Shown one piece after another: positions 14,306 to 22,258 of a stretch of 25,818 bases of DNA. The translations under genes were made by a program, and so were the position numbers. Within the stretch, counting starts at the first letter, position 1. Every line of letters starts with the position of its first letter. The DNA comes from a virus, in IMG/VR virus record IMGVR_UViG_3300030098_000224, positions 1 to 25,818 of that record, one strand, 5' to 3'. The notes below the pieces were generated by a model. The model saw only the letters and a program-made list of their open reading frames with translations, was not told the DNA's origin and did no database searches.

Positions 14306-15860
14306 AACCAAATTTAAATAATTCTCTAAAGAAATCTCCATAATCAAAACCACCACCACTCTCTTCTGCTGCTTTATTAGCAGAGGCAATGTTAGTGTTT
14401 GCAATTCCTAAATCTTTAGCTAACTCTTGCTCTATTAATTTTTGTTTTTCTGCTCCATCCATAATATCCCAATTTGGTGTTATACTTGCTAAATATTTTT
14501 CTATTTCTGGTCTGCTTCTTACAGCAATTGCAGGAGTGCCGTCAGCTTTTAATATTGGTTTAAATGTGTTAGTAGATGCATCAAAGGTTGCATATACTCT
14601 TTGACCTTTATCATTTGTAATAATAGTTGGTGATGACTTACCTGTTCTACCCTCACCTCTGTCAAATGCCGCTCTCGCTTCTAACGCTTCTATTTCAGCA
14701 TCAGTTTTTCTTTGTGCTGCTTTCTTACCTCTCTGCTCTTGTAAAGTTGCAATACCTGCTTGACCTGCTTCTCCTAATGCTTGTAAGAAATAAGGACTCT
14801 TAGATGCCATCATAGCAAAACCTGCTGATGCAAGTGGTAGTGCCCATTCTGGAATATCTTTTTTACCTTTATTTCCTGTAAGTTTAGCTAAATCATCAGA
14901 TGTTTCTTTTGCTTCTTTTGGTGTTTGCTTATTTGCAGGGTCATCAAGACCTGCTGCTTTTCTATATTCTCTCTCTGTATCTGGCACATCAAAATCAGCT
15001 ATACCGCCCTTACTGTCTGGTTTAGGTTTAGGTTTTATTTCTGGTACAACATCATCTTTTTTAGGCATACCTTTTTGTGTATCTTCTTCTTCTCTTTTCT
15101 TTTGTTCCTCTGTAACTCTTGGTAATGGTTTTTTATCTTCTTGTCCTTCAAATAATTCTGGTACTAAGTTTCTAAAAAATTCTCCAAAATCAAAACCATC
15201 ATCTTTTCTTTCTGTAGGTATACCTCTTATACCTTCTTCTTCATCAAACTTTTTCTGTGGTATAGGATTGATAGGGCCTACTTGTTTAGGAGGTGGTACA
15301 AAATCAGATGGTTTTTGTTCATCCTCAGCATCTCTTTGTTGTTGTTCAATGTTATCTGGCAATCTAGGACTAGTTGGGTCTGGTGTTACATCCACTACAC
15401 CGAATGGTGGTTCTGCTTGTGTGCTACCTTGAAATGTTTCTGTTGGCAGTGGAGGTTGTGATTCCATAACACCGGATGCTTTTAAATATTCTTCTTCTGT
15501 ATTTTGTGCTAATATTTTTTTTGCAAGTTCTTGACCCTCATCTGTCTGTGCTATTTTGTTTGCTTCATCTTGTACTTGTGGGTCATCCTCTGATTTGCCT
15601 AAAAGTTTAGCAGTTACTACTACTATTGCTCTATATATTTCTGCAAAACTATAAGGCTCTCCGCCATCTTGATAGCCAAGTGCCATAGGTAAAAAGCCAG
15701 ATGTTACTTTCATATTACTTTGTGGTATACCCGCTCTAACTTGCCCTCCGTTAGCGTAACCCTGTGGGTTAGTTTGCATAAAAAAGTTTAAGTGTTTAGT
15801 TTGCGGTAAAGTAGTTTTAAAATTTCTAGTGTCTGCGTATAGTCCTATTGATTTTTTCAT
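14304..15860 (-). CDS. Hydrophilic ejection-module protein with repeated FFR motif (518 aa)
   Basis: The N-terminus carries GYANGGQVRAGIPQ and GYQDGGEP, short double-Gly tags seen in other putative virion proteins here. Residues about 140-310 are Pro/Lys/Asp/Glu-rich and look disordered. A helical Ala-rich part follows (about 330-400, with IPEWALPLASAGFAMMASKS then a Gln/Ala/Arg coiled helix), then a small folded part containing ITNDKGQRVYATFD. The motif GFDFGEFFRNL at 222-232 recurs at the extreme C-terminus as GFDYGDFFREL (504-514). No enzyme motif is seen. Location directly before the polyvalent gene suggests an internal virion or scaffold-like partner. TAATG overlap with the upstream gene. 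Confidence 0.75.
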   Translation of the reverse strand: MKKSIGLYADTRNFKTTLPQTKHLNFFMQTNPQGYANGGQVRAGIPQSNMKVTSGFLPMALGYQDGGEPYSFAEIYRAIVVVTAKLLGKSEDDPQVQDEANKIAQTDEGQELAKKILAQNTEEEYLKASGVMESQPPLPTETFQGSTQAEPPFGVVDVTPDPTSPRLPDNIEQQQRDAEDEQKPSDFVPPPKQVGPINPIPQKKFDEEEGIRGIPTERKDDGFDFGEFFRNLVPELFEGQEDKKPLPRVTEEQKKREEEDTQKGMPKKDDVVPEIKPKPKPDSKGGIADFDVPDTEREYRKAAGLDDPANKQTPKEAKETSDDLAKLTGNKGKKDIPEWALPLASAGFAMMASKSPYFLQALGEAGQAGIATLQEQRGKKAAQRKTDAEIEALEARAAFDRGEGRTGKSSPTIITNDKGQRVYATFDASTNTFKPILKADGTPAIAVRSRPEIEKYLASITPNWDIMDGAEKQKLIEQELAKDLGIANTNIASANKAAEESGGGFDYGDFFRELFKFG

Positions 15861-16711
15861 TATCCGAATGCTCCAAATAATCCTGCACCCGCAGCTCCTA
15901 AACCTGCTAGTTGTTGAGCCATACTAGGGCCGGGTTGTTGTGAATAAGCTGTCATCATTTGTGCAGCAGGAACACCAGATAATAAATTACCTAATGTAGC
16001 AGCTTGCGTGAATGGGAACTGCTGTTGTCTTAAGAAGTCTTGATATGCAATATCCATACCTCTTTGCAATTGCTGTTGACCTTGAGCACCCGCTTGTCTT
16101 AATCCTTGTATACCTTGCTGACCAAGTTGCATACCTTGACCTGCAATAGTGCCAAACGCACCTGCTCCAGATAATTGTTGTGCTTTTTGTGCTTGTGCCG
16201 CTCTTAGAGCTTGGTCGTAATTTTGTTGTGCTAACTGTGTTGCAGTTCTAGCTTGTTGCTGTTGCAAGTTTCTCTCTTGCTCTGCTCTCTGCACACCAAA
16301 TCTACCACCACCAAATGCACCAGAACGCACGGCAGCATCAGATAATCTTTGTCCTGCAATATCAGATTGTCTTCTCATTTCATCTAACACATTACGGGTA
16401 ACAGACTGTGTAAATGGATTTTGATATTGCTCTATGTCTTGCTGTGTTATTGGAGAAACAGCCATAGATGTTAAACCTCTTGCTTGTGCTAAATCTGGCT
16501 CAAAGGCTTGTTGTTGTTGCACTGCTCGCTGCCTAGCTAATTGTTGTTCAAACGTAAGTGGTGCTAATCTTTGTCCGCCATAAGGCACATAGCCTACACT
16601 AGGGTCTGTAACCGCTCTTGCTTGTTGCGTTAACTGTTTGTACGCATCTTCAAGAAAAGCAGGTAGTTCTCTTTTTTCTGTTGTTGTATATATTGGTGCT
16701 CCAAAACACAT
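15860..16711 (-). CDS. Gln/Ala-rich coiled-coil virion protein (283 aa)
   Basis: The order of features matches a protein widespread in marine phage structural clusters. An N-terminal PYGGQRLAPLTFEQQLA is followed by YQNPFTQSVTRNVLDEM (about 96-112), SDAAVRSGAFGGGRFGVQR (124-142), a long Gln-rich coiled coil (143-230), and an Ala/Gly-rich C-terminus (LAGLGAAGAGLFGAF). The 'NP(Y/F)T..V......E..R' plus 'SGAFGGSR' combination is what I rely on. It is probably an internal or ejection protein forming a trans-envelope channel with its neighbours; the role is inferred from context. GGAGGT lies 9 bases before the ATG. Confidence 0.8.
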   Translation of the reverse strand: MCFGAPIYTTTEKRELPAFLEDAYKQLTQQARAVTDPSVGYVPYGGQRLAPLTFEQQLARQRAVQQQQAFEPDLAQARGLTSMAVSPITQQDIEQYQNPFTQSVTRNVLDEMRRQSDIAGQRLSDAAVRSGAFGGGRFGVQRAEQERNLQQQQARTATQLAQQNYDQALRAAQAQKAQQLSGAGAFGTIAGQGMQLGQQGIQGLRQAGAQGQQQLQRGMDIAYQDFLRQQQFPFTQAATLGNLLSGVPAAQMMTAYSQQPGPSMAQQLAGLGAAGAGLFGAFG

Positions 16712-16712
16712 A

Positions 16713-17144
16713 TTACTTGTACCTCCAAATGTTACCCATATCTTTAAATCCTAATCTTTTGTATAATGCAGGTGTATCGTTACCAGAGCTAATAGGTAAT
16801 TGAATTGTTAACTCTCTAGTTTTTGCATACTCCTTTAATTTTTTTAACAATGCTCTCGCTGTCTTAAAGTTTCTATATTTTGGTAAAATATAAAACCATG
16901 TTTCAGCTAAAAACTTTTCATCGCTAAACCACCACTCTGATTCAAATGCTGCTATACTACCAATAACCATACCATCTTGATATGCATTGCATATAAAGCC
17001 ATCATCAAAGTGTTTTTGTATTGCTATTGCAACACGAGTAATGTCAGCCTCCGGATAAATATCCGCAAACTCTTCTCTAAACACTAATAAAAGTTTTAGT
17101 GTGTCTTTTAAATCTTCGTACTTTGGTTTTTTAACTTGGAACAT
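16713..17144 (-). CDS. GNAT-family N-acetyltransferase, virion-module type (143 aa)
   Basis: GNAT topology is visible across 143 residues: an N-terminal helix pair, CNAYQDGMVIGSIAAFES (beta2-beta3), then ETWFYILPKYRNFKTARALL (81-100, beta4 and acetyl-CoA loop) and ALYKRLGFK near the C-terminus. The loop R91-N-F-K-T-A replaces the usual R-G-x-G-x-A glycines, so CoA binding may be altered. Similar stand-alone acetyltransferases are frequent among phage tail and internal protein genes, with unknown targets. It overlaps the upstream gene by 14 bases and its 3' end holds the next ribosome site. Confidence 0.8.
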   Translation of the reverse strand: MFQVKKPKYEDLKDTLKLLLVFREEFADIYPEADITRVAIAIQKHFDDGFICNAYQDGMVIGSIAAFESEWWFSDEKFLAETWFYILPKYRNFKTARALLKKLKEYAKTRELTIQLPISSGNDTPALYKRLGFKDMGNIWRYK

Positions 17145-17787
17145 TCTGTTCAGCTTGGTTCATAAACTGATAAAGTTTTTTAGCTCCTGCTGCTCTATTG
17201 CCGTTTCCTATTCCTCGTACTGCTCTTGCCGTTAAAACAAACTCACCATCAGATAACATAGCAGGTATATCATCAGATTTTTCTGTACCCGGCCCTAAAC
17301 TCATACCGCCCTGTCTTAAATCCATAACGCCACCCTCTGCAACTTTAGGAACTAATTCAGATTGTACTTGCATGTCCTCAAAGCCTTCATAATTTTGTGG
17401 TGCTTTTGCTGTTTGTTTTAAAATTAATTCTTGTAACTCTTCGTCTGTTCTATCTGGATACATGTCTCGCATACGCTTCATCATTTCTTGTTGCTCTGCA
17501 AAAGCTATTGCAGGTAAACTTGCTGTTGCTGCTGCTGCGACAGGCACTGCGGCTTTACCTAAACCAGATAATGCTTTACTACCACCTAAAAATTTACCAC
17601 CAAGTCCTGCTGTTAATCCTGTTAACAAAGCAGAGCCGGGTTTTTGACCTTGTAACAATGCTCCAATACCACCACCCAAAGCAGGTGCTAAAAAAGAAGA
17701 ACCGGGCACAAGTATACTTGCTATGCCGGCTCCTGCTATAGGTGCTGCTACTTTTGCTATTTTTTTAAGTGACTTAAATAATCCCAC
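17131..17787 (-). CDS. Ala/Gly-rich ejection-type protein with SDDIPAMLSDGEFV motif (218 aa)
   Basis: Residues 1-97 are a chain of small-residue hydrophobic segments (PIAGAGIASILVPG, APALGGGIGALL, AAVPVAAAATASLPAIAFA) that could line or insert in a membrane. A charged helix (98-127) follows. Residues 151-206 contain EGGVMDLRQGGMSLGPG, then SDDIPAMLSDGEFVLTARAV and RGIGNGNRAAGAKKLY, a motif that recurs at the ends of tape-measure-like and internal proteins in marine phages. The start is GTG with GGAG upstream and a TAGTG junction. It is probably an internal virion protein injected into the envelope; this is inferred. Confidence 0.8.
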   Translation of the reverse strand: MGLFKSLKKIAKVAAPIAGAGIASILVPGSSFLAPALGGGIGALLQGQKPGSALLTGLTAGLGGKFLGGSKALSGLGKAAVPVAAAATASLPAIAFAEQQEMMKRMRDMYPDRTDEELQELILKQTAKAPQNYEGFEDMQVQSELVPKVAEGGVMDLRQGGMSLGPGTEKSDDIPAMLSDGEFVLTARAVRGIGNGNRAAGAKKLYQFMNQAEQNVPS

Positions 17788-18071
17788 TATTTTCTCCTCT
17801 TATTTGCTCTTCTTATTGCTTCTTTGCCTTTTTTAAAAATGTTTACTACTTGTGTCTTTCCCATAACCTTTGCTCTTTGTTCCCCTACAGTAAGTATCTG
17901 TATTTTTCTTGCAAAAGGTTTGTTAACTTTTTTTACTCTTGCAACAGTCTTACTAGCATCAGCAGGCGTTGCAAATTTTATGCCAACAGTATCACGAGGG
18001 TTTTCGTCAGTGTATAATCTTCTGCCACTGCCTTTTGGTTTTTTACCTGTGCCTACTCTTGGGTCTGCCAT
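17787..18071 (-). CDS. Small basic conserved phage protein (94 aa)
   Basis: Begins MADPRVGTGKKPKGSGRRLY and continues NPRDTVGIKFATPADASKTV, then VARVKKVNKPFARKIQIL, and a helical basic tail ending ANKRRK. The 'KPKGSGRRLYTDENP.DTV.IKFATP.DA' segment looks conserved across marine phage genomes, but I cannot name a family. There is no membrane segment and no cysteine. With many Lys/Arg residues in a virion gene cluster it might be a neck or DNA-contacting protein. TAATG and TAGTG overlaps join it to its neighbours. Confidence 0.75.
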   Translation of the reverse strand: MADPRVGTGKKPKGSGRRLYTDENPRDTVGIKFATPADASKTVARVKKVNKPFARKIQILTVGEQRAKVMGKTQVVNIFKKGKEAIRRANKRRK

Positions 18072-18439
18072 TAAGTCATTTCCAGTATTGATGCTACTAA
18101 ATGTATATCACTACCTGTTGTTGTTGCCTTTAATATCTCTGATGATTTTAAAATAATAGGATTAGCTCCTACGATAGAGTCATCTGCTGTATCATTCTTC
18201 ATTGTGCCTGTTGCTAACAATTCTTGTGAACTAGCTTTTTGTATAACTCTATTTATTTCTAATATAAATTCTACATTAGAAGAATCAGTAACACTAAGTG
18301 TAACATCGTGGTCTGCATTCTCATCTGTGTTTGTTATGCGAATAGATTTTACTATTGATGTGCCAGATGATGGTGCTGTGTAGATTGTAGTCCTACCTCG
18401 TAATTTTACTTTTGCATTTGTATATGTATTTGTAGACAT
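18071..18439 (-). CDS. Small beta-rich virion protein (122 aa)
   Basis: The sequence is dominated by Thr/Ser/Val beta strands: TTIYTAPSSGTSIVKSIRIT, HDVTLSVTDSSNVEF, then ANPIILKSSEILKATTTGSD and a final LVASILEMT. This is the pattern of a family of small phage structural proteins ('.TVYT.P..TT..V.S..I.N.D......VT..V.D.S......I....I......L........L..GD.L......A.D....ASILEI'), probably a decoration or tail-adaptor beta-sandwich. The precise role is unknown. TAATG overlaps on both sides. Confidence 0.8.
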   Translation of the reverse strand: MSTNTYTNAKVKLRGRTTIYTAPSSGTSIVKSIRITNTDENADHDVTLSVTDSSNVEFILEINRVIQKASSQELLATGTMKNDTADDSIVGANPIILKSSEILKATTTGSDIHLVASILEMT

Positions 18440-18612
18440 TAGTTACTCAGAAAAAAATTAAATCTCTCCATAACAACTTTGTTTTCTTCAGCAGTGTAAC
18501 TTGTATTAAGTGTTAAAACAATTGTTTCTATTGCTCTTATTGTCTCGTTTTGTTGCTGAACATTATATTCTTGAGAGGGTGAAGGCAATCTTACATTAGT
18601 TATTTTACTCAT
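18439..18612 (-). CDS. Small conserved phage protein, MSKITNVRLP type (57 aa)
   Basis: A 57-codon ORF that exactly fills the gap between two virion genes with TAATG overlaps at both ends. It starts MSKITNVRLPSPSQEY, followed by a helix QQQNETIRAIETIVLTLNTS and the end ERFNFFLSN. The pattern 'RLP.P...Y.......I.R.IE.I...LN..(Y/F)T....N....FNFF' is common in tailed-phage tail modules, always as a short protein. Function is unknown; tail assembly is likely from context. Confidence 0.85.
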   Translation of the reverse strand: MSKITNVRLPSPSQEYNVQQQNETIRAIETIVLTLNTSYTAEENKVVMERFNFFLSN

Positions 18613-20444
18613 TATCTTTTCCCGTCTGGTTGTACTTCAAATCTTAGAGTTCCTAATCTCCAATCTTCTCCTGTAGCATCATTGTTTATATTATTAAACC
18701 CGTTGCTTTCAAGTCTTACTGCAATTTGTCTTCCTCGTGTTCTTGTATTAATTTTAGAACTTGTGGTGTTATATCTAAAAGGCCCTTTAGATGTTTGTGT
18801 ATCTGTAGGGAAATATCTAGATTTTAGTGTAATGTTTACATTACCAACTTGATTTTTAAAATCTGGTATTAGTTTGTTAACAAACATTATATCATCACCA
18901 TCACCTATATCAAAGTCACCACTTTCAATAAATGATGTTAGCGTTGAGCCATCATCATCTTTGCCAGACTCATGTATAAATAACGTAGAGTTAGTTCCAT
19001 CGTATTTAGTTGCATATGGTAAAGGATAAGTACCAGAGTCAATCCATGTACTTCTATCTAAACTACCTGTGTACCAAAGATTTTCTTGGTAATTCCATAT
19101 AACATATTTGTCTACTTGGTTAGATGCAGTTGAGCAATAAAACCACCAAACTTCACCATAAGCAGAATTACTTCCTGCCCACACTTGTTCATATTGTGTA
19201 GTATCTATCTCATCAAATACAAAATCCTCAACAGTACATGGTAATTTTCTTACAGTTCCGTCAAAGACAAAAAAAGCATCGCTACCCATCCAATACGCTA
19301 CGCCATTAACATCTATTGCTGCATGTGGACTTATAGCACCACAATTAGAACCAAGTTGTTGAAAACCAAATACAAATGGTGCTCCAATAAATGACATACC
19401 ATGAGCAGAGGTATCTGTTAATATAAGTATCTGACCTCTTGTTCTAAGTGCAGTAACAATCTCACTACCACCAACAATTCTTTGTGAACCAGAACTGTTA
19501 GTTGCAGTTGGTGTCCAATCTGTTTCATCATCTTGGGATGACCAACGAATAAACATTGGGTCTTGTGATGATGTTTGACCTATTGTTTCCTCTGTTCCAA
19601 AACATATGACATGTCTATCCGGATTTGAAACAATCATAAATTTAGATTTAGTAGGAGCGTTACTAACTTGTGCAGCAGTATTAGTTGCTGTTAAAACACC
19701 ACCAGATGTATTCCACAAAAATAATTTACCATCAACATCTAAAGCTAATATGTCTTCACCCCAGTTGTCTATTGCCCAGTTTCTTAAAGCTATGATTACT
19801 GAACTTGATGTGTTGGGGGAATCCCAAGTTTGTCCTGAGTTCCAAGTTCCTGTACCCCACCCATATCCAGATAAAGCTCTGTCCCTACCTGCTTGAATTT
19901 CATATTGTACTGTGCAATTACCCGTAGTTGATACAGCAGAAGAGGCGTTAGTGCCAACATCAATAGTATAAGTATTAAGGGTAGGTACCGATTGAATTTC
20001 ATATTCTCCGTTTACAGTTGATGCCGCAACTCCCCCAATAGTTGCACTTGTTGCTGATATAGTTACATAGTCCCCTTCACTTGCACCATGACTACTATGA
20101 GTCACTGTAAAAATAGAAGAACCATTTGTAGTTGTAAAACATGATGTAATATCAGCATCTAATCTTGTAGGTGTTGCATCAAAAAAAACACCTTCGTTAT
20201 AAATATATAATTTTTTGTTTGTTCCTAAAGCATCGTAGGCTGTGCCATCCAAAGAATTCCAAGCAAGTTGTGCTCTTGCAACTCCTATAAATTCTGTTGT
20301 AGAAACTTTTTCCCAACCACCAATTTTTTCTGGGTAAGCGTATCTAAATCTTACTTTGTCTCCATCTATCCATTTACCTTTGCTTGTAATATCGGTATTT
20401 TGTTTATCAAATCCCGGAGCAAATTGTATTTTATTATATGGCAT
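18612..20444 (-). CDS. Tail hub/accessory protein, phage-stabilisation-like (610 aa)
   Basis: The N-terminus NKIQFAPGFDKQNTDITSKG, then DGDKVRFRYAYPEKIGGW, is the signature of large beta-propeller-like tail accessory proteins of short-tailed phages (P22 gp10-type 'stabilisation' proteins and their marine relatives). Aromatic, Gly/Asp-rich repeats (NWGEDILALDVDGKLFLWN, GVAYWMGSDAFFVFDG) support a propeller. Residues about 105-180 look like an inserted beta-sandwich (FTVTHSSHGASEGDYVTIS to NTYTIDVG), a module also found in other marine phage proteins. Expected role: closing the tail and linking fibres. ATG start in a TAATG overlap. Confidence 0.8.
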   Translation of the reverse strand: MPYNKIQFAPGFDKQNTDITSKGKWIDGDKVRFRYAYPEKIGGWEKVSTTEFIGVARAQLAWNSLDGTAYDALGTNKKLYIYNEGVFFDATPTRLDADITSCFTTTNGSSIFTVTHSSHGASEGDYVTISATSATIGGVAASTVNGEYEIQSVPTLNTYTIDVGTNASSAVSTTGNCTVQYEIQAGRDRALSGYGWGTGTWNSGQTWDSPNTSSSVIIALRNWAIDNWGEDILALDVDGKLFLWNTSGGVLTATNTAAQVSNAPTKSKFMIVSNPDRHVICFGTEETIGQTSSQDPMFIRWSSQDDETDWTPTATNSSGSQRIVGGSEIVTALRTRGQILILTDTSAHGMSFIGAPFVFGFQQLGSNCGAISPHAAIDVNGVAYWMGSDAFFVFDGTVRKLPCTVEDFVFDEIDTTQYEQVWAGSNSAYGEVWWFYCSTASNQVDKYVIWNYQENLWYTGSLDRSTWIDSGTYPLPYATKYDGTNSTLFIHESGKDDDGSTLTSFIESGDFDIGDGDDIMFVNKLIPDFKNQVGNVNITLKSRYFPTDTQTSKGPFRYNTTSSKINTRTRGRQIAVRLESNGFNNINNDATGEDWRLGTLRFEVQPDGKR

Positions 20445-21502
20445 TATAATCCTGTTGCTATAAAGAAATTAACTACAGTAAATGGTTGCATTAATGCGTT
20501 ACTGAAATCGCTTCCAGAACCTATATTACTACCACTCTGCATACTTTCAAAACCTCCTGTAGCACCAAGACTTCTGGCTGATAATCCAGAACCCGAACCA
20601 GAGCCTATAGGTGTTCTACCTTGTAAGTCTGGTAAGTTAAATGTGGATGAACCATCACCAGTTCCGTATGTTGTAGATACAGCAGAAAACAAAGATGAGT
20701 ATGTGCTTCTGCTAACTGCTTGACCATTACACAATAAATATCTTTTAGTAGAACTATCTGATTTAGTTGGTTCACTTGCAAATCCTGCTAATATAATACC
20801 TCCGGCAGGAACTGTGTCTTTAACATCTTGTCCAGAACCAGAAAACAAATTACCGGTGATAGTAGATGATGCTGTGATTGCTCCTGTTACATCTAAGGCT
20901 ACTGAGGGACTGCCATTTAAAATACCTACTCTATCGTTTCCGCCATCTACAAAAATAGCATTAGCGTTACCATTTGATTCAACTCTAAAGTCTACATCAG
21001 CAGAGCTTTCGTTTATTGTTACGTTACCTCCATCAAGGTTTACTGCTCCCGCAACATTTAAAGTTCCTTTACATACAAGATTATTAATACCAGTAGCAAA
21101 AACATCTTTTACAAATGTTCCGTTAGAATACATTAATGCATGAGAACCTTGCTTTACTTCTGTTCCCGTTCCGGTATTTCCAGTAGTAGCAACTGTCAAA
21201 GTTTGACTACCTGCTGTATTATTAAATACAATGTAATTAGATTCAACAGTTGGTAATAAAACATTAATATCACCAGATAATGTGCCAGTAAATTCTAAAA
21301 CTTTTTGTCTTGTTTCGTCTGCCGTTGCATTACTGTTTGTTAAAGTTACATCAGAAGAGCCTGCTACACTTTTAGATGCATACCCGTTAATAGATTCATC
21401 TATTAAATCAAAGTTTGTATTTGTTTTATCACCCCAAGTATTTGCATTTTCACCTGTTGCTTGTTTTTCTAATCGTAATCTTGTCGTAAATGTTGAAGCC
21501 AT
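20444..21502 (-). CDS. Tail fibre with C-terminal tail-collar domain (352 aa)
   Basis: Residues 1-35 (TRLRLEKQATGENANTWGDK, then NFDLIDESI) form the usual virion-attachment end. A beta-rich shaft follows, including GNDRVGILNGSPSVALDVTG (about 187-206), typical of trimeric fibres. The C-terminus (about 232-300) has RYLLCNGQAVSRSTYSSLF, TTYGTGDGSSTFNLPDLQGR and TPIGSG, the Phage Tail Collar domain (PF07484). The usual GGEExHxL loop after it is changed to LGATGGFESM, so the metal-binding His is not present. Likely receptor-binding fibre. Start supported by AGGAGT 5 bases upstream. Confidence 0.85.
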   Translation of the reverse strand: MASTFTTRLRLEKQATGENANTWGDKTNTNFDLIDESINGYASKSVAGSSDVTLTNSNATADETRQKVLEFTGTLSGDINVLLPTVESNYIVFNNTAGSQTLTVATTGNTGTGTEVKQGSHALMYSNGTFVKDVFATGINNLVCKGTLNVAGAVNLDGGNVTINESSADVDFRVESNGNANAIFVDGGNDRVGILNGSPSVALDVTGAITASSTITGNLFSGSGQDVKDTVPAGGIILAGFASEPTKSDSSTKRYLLCNGQAVSRSTYSSLFSAVSTTYGTGDGSSTFNLPDLQGRTPIGSGSGSGLSARSLGATGGFESMQSGSNIGSGSDFSNALMQPFTVVNFFIATGL

Positions 21503-21503
21503 T

Positions 21504-21740
21504 CTACACTCCTAAATTAATTTTGTTTAAACCACTTATTGGAAAACTCTCAAACTCTACACAGTATGCTTCCATTTGTGTGTTTTTTTTATATGCCTCT
21601 GATTTAAGTTTAAAGCCTTCTTGTAACTCGTACTTTGCAAACTCGCAATCACCTTGAGTAGAATATATGTAACCATTATATTTTACTGATGGTGCATTTG
21701 GAAATGAAAACAAAACTAACATAAACCAAATCTTAACCAT
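21504..21740 (-). CDS. Small exported two-cysteine protein (78 aa)
   Basis: A signal-like N-terminus (MVKIWFMLVLFSFPNA) precedes a short domain with two cysteines about 30 residues apart (GDCEF ... EAYCVEF), aromatic residues (YNGYIYS) and a C-terminal Pro-Ile-Ser stretch. It has the same layout as the 63-residue protein at 3409-3600. No lipobox is evident. It lies between a membrane-anchored coiled-coil protein and the tail-collar fibre. The stop overlaps the ribosome site of the fibre gene. Function is unknown; periplasmic location is inferred. Confidence 0.7.
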   Translation of the reverse strand: MVKIWFMLVLFSFPNAPSVKYNGYIYSTQGDCEFAKYELQEGFKLKSEAYKKNTQMEAYCVEFESFPISGLNKINLGV

Positions 21741-22258
21741 TATCCGCCTAATGGATTAGACGTAGATAATTTTAATTCCTCTATTTGCACATCTTGTAAT
21801 TCATTTTCCTTTTTAATAATTGCAATACCTTTAGAATTTTCTTCAATGTCCTCTTCTAATTCCCAAGCATACTCCTCTAATTCTTTTATAGGCGTGCGTA
21901 ATTTTTTATCTAATTTATCTATGTCATCGTTAGATGCTGCATCTGCTAAAACAGATTGTATTACTTTAATATCTTTTATTATGTCTTGTGTAATAGCTTT
22001 AATATCATTGCTGTTACCTGCAATGTCATTTCTTAAATTATCTAATACATCATTATCTAAACTTATTATTGTAGTTTCTAATTCTTTCAATTTAACTTCT
22101 ATGTCTGTTAAATCTACAGTTTCATTTACCACAAACTCTTTATTTTCTATTTGGTCTAATCGCAAATTAAATTGACCCCATGTGTAGAAACCTCCACCTA
22201 TGGCACCGATAACTCCAATTAGTGCTGCGTATGTGCTTAATTTTTCTATAATTTTCAT
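21740..22258 (-). CDS. Membrane-anchored coiled-coil protein (172 aa)
   Basis: One N-terminal membrane span (about 10-28, YAALIGVIGAIGGGFYTWGQ) follows a short cytoplasmic MKIIEKLST. The rest (about 30-165) is a highly charged helix with heptad-like Leu/Ile spacing (IEVKLKELETTIISLDNDVL, LDKKLRTPIKELEEYAWELE), so a type II membrane protein with a periplasmic coiled coil. The topology is that of inner-membrane spanins, though they are usually shorter and lack this much acidic content. A virion trans-envelope factor is equally possible. Linked by ATGA and TAATG overlaps. Confidence 0.7.
   Translation of the reverse strand: MKIIEKLSTYAALIGVIGAIGGGFYTWGQFNLRLDQIENKEFVVNETVDLTDIEVKLKELETTIISLDNDVLDNLRNDIAGNSNDIKAITQDIIKDIKVIQSVLADAASNDDIDKLDKKLRTPIKELEEYAWELEEDIEENSKGIAIIKKENELQDVQIEELKLSTSNPLGG

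Noticed and set aside
20268-20723. A 151-codon plus-strand ORF
   Set aside because: It spans antisense of two solid tail genes across their TAATG junction. No family resemblance and no initiation signal.
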